DNA from: Ditylenchus dipsaci
Lineage: Eukaryota; Nematoda; Chromadorea; Rhabditida; Anguinidae
Length of the DNA stretch: 64,000 bases
Assembly: GCA_004194705.1 (NCBI GenBank)
Contig: SADC01000875.1
Span: 62,001-126,000, forward strand
Reading direction: 5' to 3'
A program made the position numbers and the translations under genes. The notes beneath the pieces are model-generated. The model worked only from the letters and a program-made list of their open reading frames with translations. It did not search any database and was not told where the DNA came from. Shown in pieces: positions 32,567 to 62,751 of the stretch (positions are counted from its first letter, which is position 1; each line of letters opens with the position of its first letter).

Positions 32567-35050
32567 ATGGGCCGTGTAAGCAATTTATACTAAAATAAAT
32601 CACGAATCGTATTATTCTTTATTATTAAATTTAGGGTGAAAGTCCAGATCGTCGTGCTCGCAGTCCCAGCTACTCTCGCAGAACCTACAGTCGCTCCCCT
32701 AAGCGTGAAGTTCATGACTACGACTCGCCACCTCGTCGTAGTCGCATGGTGGTGGTAGTAGTCGACATGATCGAAGGTTTGTTTACTTCTTCATCGTAGT
32801 TGGATTTCCAGGGTTCAATAAGCGTCTGATTCTAGGTCAAAACTGTCTTTAGTATACTCGAATCTTGGTATAGTGCCACCTTGGGGACTAGCCCTCAAGT
32901 GTAATTATATCAAGACGCGACTATGCACCAAACTTTCTATTTTAAAACCTGTCCAGAGATGCTTTGAAAGTACGTCCAAACCTGGATGTATAAGCATCTG
33001 TAGGACCAGCTGGAGGTCACGTCATGATATAAAAGAAGGGAAGAAGCTTTATTGAATCTTTTGTCGGCCAATTGAATCGGGTTCGAAAAAAGGTGCAGAA
33101 ATATCCAGGTCTGACTGTGTTTTAGGGAGAAAAGTTTTCAAAATTACGTTGGAGATGCAAGACAGTTCTTTTTTTCAGTTTAGGCTAAAAATTTAAAGTT
33201 ATATATGCTACCTATAGGGGCTATGAAGCAGCATGAGATTAAAATTTTGGTTTGTTTGCTGGCTAAACTAAAGTTTTTAGAAGGGTTATCTCAAACACCT
33301 CTTCTCGCAAATCTCAAACATTATGAATACTCAAATCAACCCAACTCAAACCAATACAATCACTTTGGTTGTTGTTAATCTTGTTCAAACCCCAAGGCTC
33401 AAGACTTGATCAAAGTGTTTGTTGTGAACGGTCAAGACTCTCATGTTCCTCTCAATTTTCAATCAATCCCAATCCACGGTCCACAAGTGTAGCAATGACT
33501 TGCTCCAGCCTATCAATCAGTTTTTGTGGGTGAACAGCTGGCAATCTCACTCGTCATCATAGTTTACCGTTAACTATGTTGGTGATGATCCTAAAGTACT
33601 GCCATTTTTGTTAACTTTAATGATTGCCCAAAATCCATTTTTCATTCATTAGTATGGCTGAGACTTTTTGATAGTTTCTAACTAATTAAGTCACATTCAC
33701 TAATTCATATTCTCTAAGAATAGTTGTGAGTTTTTGGCAATTTAAGGGTTAAAACATATAATTTTTAGCCGATCTCCTCGCCGCAGTGGTCGTGACAACT
33801 TGCCGATAAAAACGCCCCCAGAGGCAGATACTATGACGGCCGTGAGCGCCCAGAACCGTAAGTTTTTAGTTTGTGACCAAAAACTGTTAGAATTGATAAT
33901 CGTTAACAAAATATTGTGAAGATCTACTGGACTATCCTATTTAAGTTCTTTTACAAAAAAAATAGCTAGGAAAGTTCCGAAATAGAATAGTCCGGAACTT
34001 CAAACTGTGAACTTTTTTTGATAATTTTTTTCCCTACTCTAAAGTAAAAACTTTAGAAAGTAAAGAATATAATTTTAGTTGCCCCTGCCTGGGTGTGTTT
34101 GGCATGAGTTTGCACACCAACAGAGCGTGACCTCAAGAAGATTTTCAGTCAGTATGGAGACATTGAGTCGGTAAGTCAGCCAGACATTTAGTTAGGGTTT
34201 AGAAAATTCTCATGATGATAATTTGCAGGTTCAAATCGTGTATGACCGTTTCAGTGGCAGATCCCGTGGATTTGGCTTTGTCTATTTCACTTCCACTCGA
34301 AATGCCAGCAAGGTGGAATTGGTTTTGAATTCGAAAGCTAATATACCTATGTTTAGGCCAAGGACCACATGCAGGAGGCTGTGATTGATGGCATGAAAGT
34401 CCGGGTTGACTACAGTGTGACTCGTGGAGGAGGGCCTTAGTAAGTTTTTTAGCTGGTCGACCTGCTCAAGATTTCCTCAAATTTATTTGCCGTTATTTGG
34501 CTTATTCAGTACGAGATTCTTTTTCGTCGTATGTCAAATTCTTGAATTTTTTTTATCAGGTTTTGGGATTTCCAGTGGTGAAATTTTGCCCGTAAACTCA
34601 ATCTACTAACTAAAAAATTAATTTAACTGTGGTTTTTGAGTGTTTTTATGCAAACTACTTAACAAACTACCTAACTGTTCTCTTGTAAGCTTAAAAAACT
34701 TTTATCTGAGCGTTTAAACCAAGTTAGAAATGATTTTTTTAGTAAGCCAAATTACATTTTCTTTCCATAAATTGATTTTATAAATCCTACACTTGGAACA
34801 AAAACCATAAAAATTAATGTATACGGCTACTTAGAGTCTGGTCTGATAGGGAAATAGATCACGAATTTAACTTTAAGAAAAATACGGTATTATTATAAAT
34901 ACTTAAATCTTGAGCAACTTTTTTTAGCTTTCATGTAAAACACCTGGCTAATTTTGTTAATTTTTGCAGCAGACACCAGCAAAACTCCGCTCTCGCTCCC
35001 GCAGCCCCAAACGAGTTCGCTCGCGTTCCCGCAGTCGTTCTCGCTCTTAA
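32567..35050 (+). CDS. tra2: Transformer-2 (Tra2) SR-type splicing regulator
   Basis: Tra2 binds purine-rich exonic enhancers and promotes splicing in the nucleus. Exons: 32567-32575, 32635-32776, 33769-33857, 34079-34170, 34229-34312, 34357-34439, 34970-35050. The order is an N-terminal arginine/serine region (SPDRRARSPSYSRRTYSRSP), the RRM with RNP2-like CLGVFGMSLHTN, ERDLKKIFSQYGDIES, RNP1 RSRGFGFVYF and an MKVRVDYSVTRGG end, then a C-terminal RS tail (RSRSRSPKRVRSRSRS). This is close to vertebrate TRA2. Frame breaks need one added base near 32743, 33806-33812 and the last junction, and one removed base near 34117-34124. Residues on both sides are conserved and introns are canonical, so a processed or decayed pseudogene is unlikely. 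Exon 1 codes only three residues. It converges with DPYD. Confidence 0.88.
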
Positions 35051-35237
35051 GCAGGTTCAGCAAACAGTCCACATACCCACTGGCAAGAATCCCCACTTTC
35101 ACAATTCAACCTTATTGCTATAGTTGCTGATACTTCCTCGTAATCGGGAAAAGTTTATTTGTTTGGAAAAATCCATTTACTCATCATCTCTTTACATTTT
35201 TGTTGTATTTTGACCGCATCTATTCTGTTCTTGCACA

Positions 35238-35256
35238 AATAAACCATTCTTTTATT
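35238..35256. promoter_or_regulatory. Interleaved polyadenylation signals of tra2 (+) and DPYD (-)
   Basis: AATAAA at 35238-35243 is 188 bases after the tra2 stop. Its complement at 35251-35256 gives a minus-strand AATAAA 67 bases past the DPYD stop. The two 3' UTRs must therefore overlap or nearly abut. Confidence 0.55.
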
Positions 35257-35322
35257 CACCTACGGTGGACACTACAAATTGGGAATGGCCCGAAAATCGA
35301 TTAATACAAGCAATTTGTCTCA

Positions 35323-55712
<20,390 letters not shown>

Positions 55713-55792
55713 CTAGAGAATTTAAAAAAATCTAATCGAATATAAACACAAAGGGTGAAACTTCGGAGCTCATTCCACAGTTCACTATGTAT

Positions 55793-56587
55793 ACAGTCAA
55801 ACTCCGATAACCCGACACCCCTCATAACCCAACACTTTAAAAAAAATTTAGTTGGACGACAAAGAAACTCAAGAAACTTCACCCGTGATAACCCGACACC
55901 CAATAAACCGACAACCCCGTTAATCCGACACCCTAGGCTGGTCCCGTCCAAAAAAAAATACCCTCGATAACCAGACAACTGAAATATTTTGCAATAATGT
56001 TTAAATTTTTGCCAGAAATTCAAAATAATTTCAAGCTGGACTTATGGTCGGAACTGCAGCGTCGCGACGAAATCAACAAAGAAGCGGCTGTGGTGGATTT
56101 CATCGGACTTGACAAGTTGAAAGCTTTGGTTGTTATAGTTTTGTTCATTTTCTTCTTCTCTATTAAAGACTGCGAGGATTATTTCGACCCGAAACTTGTA
56201 AATAAAAGGGGATAAAAATAAAGTATGCAAATCTGTTGGGAAGTCTCAGCAGTGCAGGAAACCAGCGACTTCAGCGGTAGCGAGCCAGTGGAAGAGGAAA
56301 TGGAGATTTCAGTCGTCACTGGAAGCTCAAGCCGTCTTCAAGCTTGTGTGACGCTTCGTGGAACGAAACTTCAGCGATTTCACAGTTCTCAGCTATACTG
56401 ACAAATTGCACGATGATTTCTACCGGGAGAGAAAATGAGAAAACTAACCACTTTCTTCAAATTTGTTTAATACTTGTCATGGTTGTCGTTTTTGCCTTTG
56501 AATTAACTTATTTAAGCCTCATAACATTATTTTCCAATAACAAGATACCTCAGATAACCCGACACTTTAGGCCGGAGTTCGACTGTA
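55793..56587 (+). mobile_element. 0.8 kb CAGTC TIR element with residual coding pieces
   Basis: CAGTCAAACTCCGATAACCCG and its mate GAGTTCGACTG bracket the element, with CGATAACCCGACACC units inside the left end and AGATAACCCGACAC inside the right. A plus-strand piece at 55997 (MFKFLPEIQNNFKLDLWSEL) and one near 56260 (ETSDFSGSEPVEEEMEIS) may be transposase remnants; both are too short to assign. It lies immediately upstream of DPYD. Confidence 0.6.
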
Positions 56588-57082
56588 ATATAATTTTGAT
56601 AATATGCAAAGATAGAGCGCTCATTTTGTCCGTGCAACAATTGTTTCAGCGAAAAGAAAAATAAGTCAAAATAATGGATTTGGATACGCTGGGGACGATT
56701 CTCGCACTGTTATTCTAATTGCCCATAAGCTTGCCAACAAGGTTTTATAAACAGTAAACTCTAATAATCCAGCTTTCCAAAAGTGAAAAATACACACTTA
56801 GTAAATATATTTCAGGGTTCGGATCTCAAAAATTAAAAAATCAGATAAATACAAAAAAAATCAGATTTCGGGACTAAAAATCAGATTCTTCGTAAGGTAG
56901 ACTTTATATACGCATCGCCTAGGTCGAACGTTCGACTAGCACTAGCCGATAACCTTATTATTTACATCTTTTTATTTACAAGTTTTGTGTCGAAATGATC
57001 CTCACATCCTTGGTTATACAACAAGATCATCAGCGCATGGTTTCAGACCTTTGGATCTGATTTACAGGCTAAAATAGGCTCT
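56588..57082. other. AT-rich stretch upstream of DPYD
   Basis: No gene is seen. A CAGGGTTCGGATCTC end-like motif is at 56813 without a partner. AAAAATCAGAT units recur between 56840 and 56890. Confidence 0.35.
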
Positions 57083-57322
57083 CCGTATATTCTCTTGTAA
57101 TTACTCATGGGTAATTACTTTTCAACCCTAAAAAAGTTTGAAAAATTTTAGGTCGATTTTGAGATTTTTGAGTGCTCAACCAAAATTCAAAAAGTGGAAT
57201 CGTTTGAGCTTATGGTGATGAAAAAAGGCAAAAAGAAGTATCTGCAAAATGTTTCTCTAGGCTTAGGGTTCTCTGGGTGCGTAATTATTAGAGAATGGGT
57301 AATTAATAGAGAATATACGGTT
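57083..57322. mobile_element. ACCGTA-family MITE with shared core, reversed
   Basis: CCGTATATTCTCTTGTAATTAC and TAATAGAGAATATACGGT are inverted. The core TTGAGTGCTCAACCAAAATTC is the complement of the core at 10850. Confidence 0.7.
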
Positions 57323-58400
57323 ATTTCCAAAAATCGGTACTTTTTAAAGGTTTTCTTCAACTGCTTTGATTGATATTATCTGACTTTTTATACAAGTCAC
57401 ACGTTTCATATACTAAAAAGTAGCCAAGATGTTAGGCTTTTATTTGAGCTATCATACAGAATAAAAGTTTATTTGTAGTTGGAGCTAAAACTAAAAAACA
57501 ATATAAGAAAACAATAGGCGCAAAAGTTCAAGAAAAAAGCGCTGCAGTCGAAAATTTTGAACGAATTGTTGGCAGGAACTTAAAAATTTGAAAAATCAGA
57601 CAGATCAGACACACTTTTTAAAATCATTACATTCCTGATTAATTAGACAGTTTGAAATGACTAAGATTTGGCCTCTCAGAATCAATACATTTCTGATTAT
57701 TCAATACTGATCCTAACCTTTCTATATTTTATCCCTTCATTTTCCCCCAAGTTTGTCACTTTGAGCAGAGGGATTACTTATTAGAGGTTATACGATAATG
57801 GCACTAAATTTTTTGCTATTGAAAACAAAATGACTCGCATCTAATGTTTTCTGTATAATATTTAACTTTTGGAGTAAAAAAGACATAATCAGAACCAGTT
57901 GCATGTCAAGCTCTTTGTGCTACCTATATGTAGTTTATTTTTCTTAGTAATAATTAATCAAAAATACAAAATTCGAAAAAAAACTTTTCCTAAAAGGACG
58001 AAAATGCAAATCAACAATATTTTTCAAGCTAACAACAAAGAAAATACACCACACGTGTCTAGTGAAAATGGTTTAGACCACAGGTTTTCTTCTTCTTTTG
58101 TTTGTGGTAGGTCCAATTGATAATATCAATGGAGCAGTAGTTTTCCATCCCTATCGATTGATAAAACAATCTGGGAGAGAGAAGATTGATAACTTCTTTT
58201 TTTACAATCTCTCTGCAGTATTTACAAAGTTTTTTACTGTAAACACTATTCTCCAGTTTTGTCATCTACTTGTGGCAAGTTTACAAACTCAACTTTTTCG
58301 ATATTCTAAATTTCTAAAGCTTCATTCTACTGAGACCGAACAATTTTTTTCTTCGAAAGAGTTATTAATGACTTTACTTACAATTTCCCGTCGTCTAATA
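57323..58400. other. AT-rich stretch with ambiguous frames
   Basis: Both strands are open near 58060-58270. Plus frame 57899-58120 has a hydrophobic start (FVLPICSLFFLVIINQKYK). Minus frame 58059-58265 has CKYCREIVKKEVINL. Neither could be tied to a family, so no gene is called. Confidence 0.3.
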
Positions 58401-58407
58401 TTTAATT

Positions 58408-58586
58408 TTATTTTCGCCTACATCCTTTTTTGCCGCTTTGCTGCTGCCGTGCTTGCGTGCTTATGGAATGGCTTTCAGCTTGCCGTGCTGCACTCTCTTT
58501 GTCTTCCGACTTATTGATGTTTCTATAGTCCATGATCTTCTGAGGAATTCCAGTTTTTATGTAGTCTTGTAAGCGTCGCAGCCGAT
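58408..58586 (-). CDS. Last exon of an unidentified gene
   Basis: After a TTATCAG acceptor the frame reads RLRRLQDYIKTGIPQKIM, then DYRNINKSEDKESAARQAES, and a basic glutamine-rich tail ending GKKGCRRK and a stop at 58408. Composition (charged, helical) and raised GC mark it as coding. Upstream on the same strand, pieces near 58600-58730 (MKGRITGDES.., ELKKASSFRRSYMQSMVDG) may be earlier exons, but their frames do not join cleanly. No family is recognised. Confidence 0.4.
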
Positions 58587-59173
58587 CTGATAACTACCGT
58601 CGACCATTGATTGCATGTACGATCTTCGGAAACTACTTGCCTTTTTTAATTCTGTTCTTTTTTTTCACTTTTCGTAGGCTTTCAAATCATCATATTCGAT
58701 TCATCACCCGTAATTCTGCCTTTCATTGGAAATAAATAAAGGTTACACAGTCAATTATTTTAGTTTCGATATATTCGACAATAGATCAAATAAAAATTTT
58801 GCAAATAAAAATTTTGCAAAAACTTTTTAATCTATACTAAAGTCAGTAAAAATGTCAAAATTAAAGTGAAATCTATGCTAGACCGCAAGTAAATTTGAGA
58901 TTTTGATGGTATGCATTATTACAAAAAATTTAAGTTTATTAGCAAAATACACAGCGAAATAAATTCAAAAATATTTGTAGTTTCCAAATATGTATAGGAC
59001 ACCAACATATGTATATATAGACAAATAAACAAACAACCATAGTTAATTAGTTGACCATTGCCCAGAACAGTCAGCTAATGCTGTGGTCAGCCATGGTTAA
59101 CTACTATATTTGCAGCCAGTTCATAATCCATACAAGTAGTCAATTTAGCTGGTCTATCGTCGCCCAAAGAAAT

Positions 59174-59338
59174 TCATTTGGGAAGGCCGCCTCCCCACGA
59201 CTGAAGAATGGAGCCAGATGCAGTCAGATCAGCTTGGCGGGCAAAACGCTCCTGTTGGGGGCGGCACTCCGCAATAGCCAGGATGGCTAGAATCACAAGC
59301 AGGGTAACGTAAGACAGTACAGTTGATAGGTTTTGCAT
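59174..59338 (-). CDS. Small secreted peptide precursor, 54 residues
   Basis: A complete frame starts MQNLSTVLSYVTLLVILAIL with AIAEC at the cleavage region, giving a strong signal peptide. The short mature part RPQQERFARQADLTASGSIL ends in SWGGGLPK. There is no transmembrane or dibasic site, and a single cysteine sits at the predicted cleavage site. The exon is much richer in GC than its flanks. A TTTTTTCAG acceptor lies at 59386-59394, about 50 bases upstream of the ATG, so a 5' UTR exon or trans-splice site is expected there. Its role is unknown. A neuropeptide-like or defence-type secreted peptide would fit the layout, but no processing motif proves either. Confidence 0.6.
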   Translation of the reverse strand: MQNLSTVLSYVTLLVILAILAIAECRPQQERFARQADLTASGSILQSWGGGLPK

Positions 59339-59593
59339 TGTTGAGCAAAAGAGTGGAACGCAGAGTTCAAAAGATTGGCAGGAGGGAGCTGAAAAAATAA
59401 AAATTAGTATTTTGTAAAAGCTTTTAGTAAAAAACAGTGCTCAAGTTTGATCCCACCACGTTCCTTTCTATTTTTATACCAAAAAAAATTTTGTTATCAC
59501 TTTTGAAAGAGTTGGAAATTGTTAGGATTCTTACTTATTTTTCGGCAAACGATCGGGTTCCTGCCGATTTTCGGGACCAGATGCACGATTCAT

Positions 59594-59792
59594 GCCGTAT
59601 TTACTCTAATAAAGGACGCCCATTGCGTTCGGAATAGTATTCTCTCAGGCAAGTTATCACTATTTTTGTAGCCCGTGAGAAAATAAGTGGTAACTTGCCT
59701 GGCAGAAGTCTTCAAAAAAGGATCAAGGACACAATGCCACAAACTCGTTTTTTGAATTTAGAAGAGGCCGTTTATTAGAGTAAATATCGTAA
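59594..59792. mobile_element. ACCGTA-family MITE with inner foldback
   Basis: GCCGTATTTACTCTAATAAAGG and TTTATTAGAGTAAATATCG are inverted. CTCAGGCAAGTTATCAC and GTGGTAACTTGCCTGGCAG form an inner pair, resembling the inner CTCAGGC pair at 21400-21470. Confidence 0.7.
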
Positions 59793-60535
59793 TTGGTAAA
59801 AGGCTTCAAAAATCGAACTAAAAAAAGTGTTGAAACCAGCTGCGGTACGGACTTTTTAGAGTATCCTTAAATCGAGGTTCGACTATAACAAAATCGTTGA
59901 AATTAGAAAACAAACGGAACACAGGTGGAATTGAACTTGAAAAGTGTTTCTTGAACACATGATCTACAGTAATGATGAATAGAAAGAAGTGTGTATGTGT
60001 TTGCACTAGATCTATCATCTATTTATATAGCTCCCGAAAAAGTGTTCTTTGTCTAAAACAAATTAGAGCCAGCCCCTTGATGCTTTGCATTTCGACAATT
60101 CTGTGGAGGTCGAGGGGTTGGTTTTAGGCACAAAATTGTTACACATCCACTTATTTGTTTGTTCCAGAAGTGCTTTGCGCCTGATTGATGATCCTTTTTC
60201 AGCCCATTTACTCTACCTTTTGAGACAGAGAACAGAATTTATTTGGTAAATTGAAAAAGAAACTTTTTTGGCTCCAATTGCAGCCCAATGATGGAATTGT
60301 TTTGATGGGCTGAAATCGGTATGGAATCATTGGTAGTTGGGTTAGTTGACTGGCAAACGATCAACCACCGAAAAAAAGATTTTTTTGTCTAAAAGTGATT
60401 TCTGTTTTGGTGGTTTAGAGTGGTGAGGTTTATTAATTTGATTGGTCGGCAATCATTAAAGTTTTAGTCTGAAAATTGAGTTTCATTAAAGTCAATTATT
60501 AGTGAAAGTGGACACATCATAGAGTCAAACCGATG
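59793..60535. other. Intergenic stretch, no gene seen
   Basis: A single CTTAAATCGAGGTTCGACTA terminus (59866-59886) is a lone CAGTC-family end. The rest is AT-rich, with AATCAATTTGA-type inverted pieces and no recognisable gene. Confidence 0.4.
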
Positions 60536-60580
60536 CACAGTCAAGCCTCCTAAAAATGTCAACTAATTTAAAGAAAGTAG

Positions 60581-60642
60581 TTATGGCTCATTTATAAACG
60601 TTGTCGTTGGAAAAAATAACGACATTTATAAATGAGCCATTA
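60581..60642. mobile_element. 56 bp TTA-flanked mini-MITE
   Basis: TTA (60581-60583 and 60640-60642) brackets TGGCTCATTTATAAACGTTG and its mate ATTTATAAATGAGCCA. Only a few bases separate the inverted ends. The 3 bp TTA duplication is typical of PIF/Harbinger elements. Confidence 0.75.
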
Positions 60643-60811
60643 TCAAGCTTAAAATAGTTAGTACCTCGGATCATATTTAAGCCGACCCTGTGGTATCTTC
60701 TCTAGACCAAACAGCATTTTAATGTCAGGTTGGGAGGTGAGAACGGAGACAAAGATTCGAGCACCAACACTGTCTGCACCTGTCTAAATTAGGCACATGG
60801 TCACAATTACA

Positions 60812-61201
60812 TTATGGCTCATTTATAAACGTCGTGTCGTTGTCGTTGGAAAAAATGTTTTATGAAGGTATTTTTACGCCAACGACAACGCCAACGACGA
60901 CGACAACGACGACCTATTTATAAAAAATCCAACGACAACGCCAACGACAACGAAAACTTTTCTTCCAAATTAAACAAATTTTGGATTTGAAGTCAGAATT
61001 TTAAGGATTAAATATATTCTCCACACTTTTTCCCTTGAAATCTCGACTGAAAATGCGGAATTTGTCCAATTTTGAATGAAAAATTTCGTTGGCGTTGTCG
61101 TTGGATTTTTTATAAATAGGTCGTCGTTGTCGTCGTCGTTGGCGAAAAAAAAGGTTTTATAAAAGAATATTCCAACGACAACGTTTATAAATGAGCCATT
61201 A
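60812..61201. mobile_element. 384 bp TTA-flanked MITE with CAACGA-rich arms
   Basis: It has the same termini as the 56 bp element (TGGCTCATTTATAAACGTC, CGTTTATAAATGAGCCA) and again TTA on both sides. Interior inverted blocks are built of CAACGACAACGCC-type units. Confidence 0.8.
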
Positions 61202-61795
61202 GGAAAGTAGTTAGTTTAAGACTGTATTGTTTAAATTAATTTTTTATTTTTAAAAGTGTCTTTATGTAAATTTTGTTTAAGATCCTGAGAAATTTTAGAA
61301 AAAAATTAATTTTGCCACAAAGGATCAAGTTAAATTCCAACCAAATTACTGGAATCCAATATTTAGTTTTTGAAATTGCATTTTCCAACTTATTTTTACA
61401 TAATCAATATTAATATTAACTTTTTATATTAAGATGTGGCCCTAGATCTCGCCTTACACCTTTTTTTTATCGAAGTAGCGCAAAAAACTCCTTGCGCATC
61501 TAATCGTAACAAAAAATTTGAATGCTTTATAAAATATGCTCCCAAGAGGTGTCAACGTAACTGGGCTTGACTGTATTTATGATATGCAGTGTTGAAGTTT
61601 AGAGAAGAATATAGATCTCAAATTAAAAAAGGAAATATTTACTAAAAAAGACATTTTGGCGCTCTTTTGAGATTTTGACGAAAGGAAAAATTTAATTTAT
61701 CCAGTGCTAATTGCGAAAAACAATTCAACCAAAAAAAAATTTTTGACTAAAAATTTCAAAAATGAAAAAGATTTAGGGTTGCGAAAGATGACAAA

Positions 61796-62542
61796 TACCG
61801 GGTGTCCCAAAAATACTTGACGGATTTTTTAAACGGCCTTTTTAAGATGATTCTTGCATCCAAAAATTATTTCAATTACATAATTTTGTAGCTCTTTTCT
61901 TCCTCTTTCGAATGGTATATAAATTTTTATTAGAATATTTTAGAAAAGCCATTATTTGGCTACAAACACATGTGAGGTCATTTTAGGATGTTGATAGGCA
62001 TTTTTATCACTTTAACTGATCAAAATTTTAATTGGAAGTTCAAGGCTACGGCAAAATGAAAGCAACATGATGTAACGCAGTTCAAGAGCTACAAAACCCA
62101 CTTTACACAGTAGCTTTAAAAAATCTGGGTGTTGAGATATGGCAAAAAATTAATATCTTGAAAAAGTGACTAAAATTCCAAAAAATTTGGAGAAAATTTT
62201 ATTTTGGTCATTTTTCAAGATATTAATTTTTTTCAAAAAGCCATATCTCAACACTCAGATTTTCAAAAGCTACTGTCTTAAGTGGGTTTTGTAGCTCTTG
62301 AACTGCGCTACATCATGGTGCTCTTTTTTGCCGTATCCTTGAACTTCCAATTGAAATTTTGATCAGTTAAAGTGATAAAAAGGCCTATCAACATAATCAC
62401 AGGAAAAAAAGTTAGTGAACCACTGACTTCTCAGAAACAGAAAAATAATGAATAAGACTCTCAAAGACTGAGACTTAAAAAACCATTAATATGTTTCATT
62501 TCGTCGGGTATATCCGTGGGGTATTTTTTGGGACACCCGGTA
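61796..62542. mobile_element. TA-flanked element, CCGGGTGTCCCAAAAA ends, with large foldback
   Basis: CCGGGTGTCCCAAAAATAC and GTATTTTTTGGGACACCCGG are inverted with TA outside. Inside, 61985-62395 is a near-perfect palindrome centred near 62190 (GAGATATGGC..GCCATATCTC). No transposase frame. Confidence 0.8.
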
Positions 62543-62751
62543 TTTTTCAAAAGGACCGAAAAGGTTTTATTTGTGACCTATAATCTTCGAGGAAAATTTT
62601 TAAAATTAAAAAATCATAATTTTCATGGCTTTTTGAACAAATTTATCGATGATGATATTGACGTTTTTTTGCTAATCAAACTTTGATTCCGCACACATTT
62701 TTCTTTTCTCAATGCAACAAAGCTGTCAATATTCAACAGAAAAAACACAAA

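Larger units (their letters stand above)
60538..61573. mobile_element. CAGTCAAGCC TIR element hosting two nested MITEs
   Basis: CAGTCAAGCCTCCTAAAAATG and ACTGGGCTTGACTG are inverted ends. Positions 60584-60639 and 60815-61198 inside are two insertions of an unrelated TTA-flanked family, so the host element is the older. Confidence 0.65.

Noticed and set aside
20567..35050. GT31 and tra2 as pseudogenes because of frame breaks
   Set aside because: Introns, splice sites and conserved residues are intact on both sides of each break; the breaks share direction and cluster by position, pointing to consensus error.
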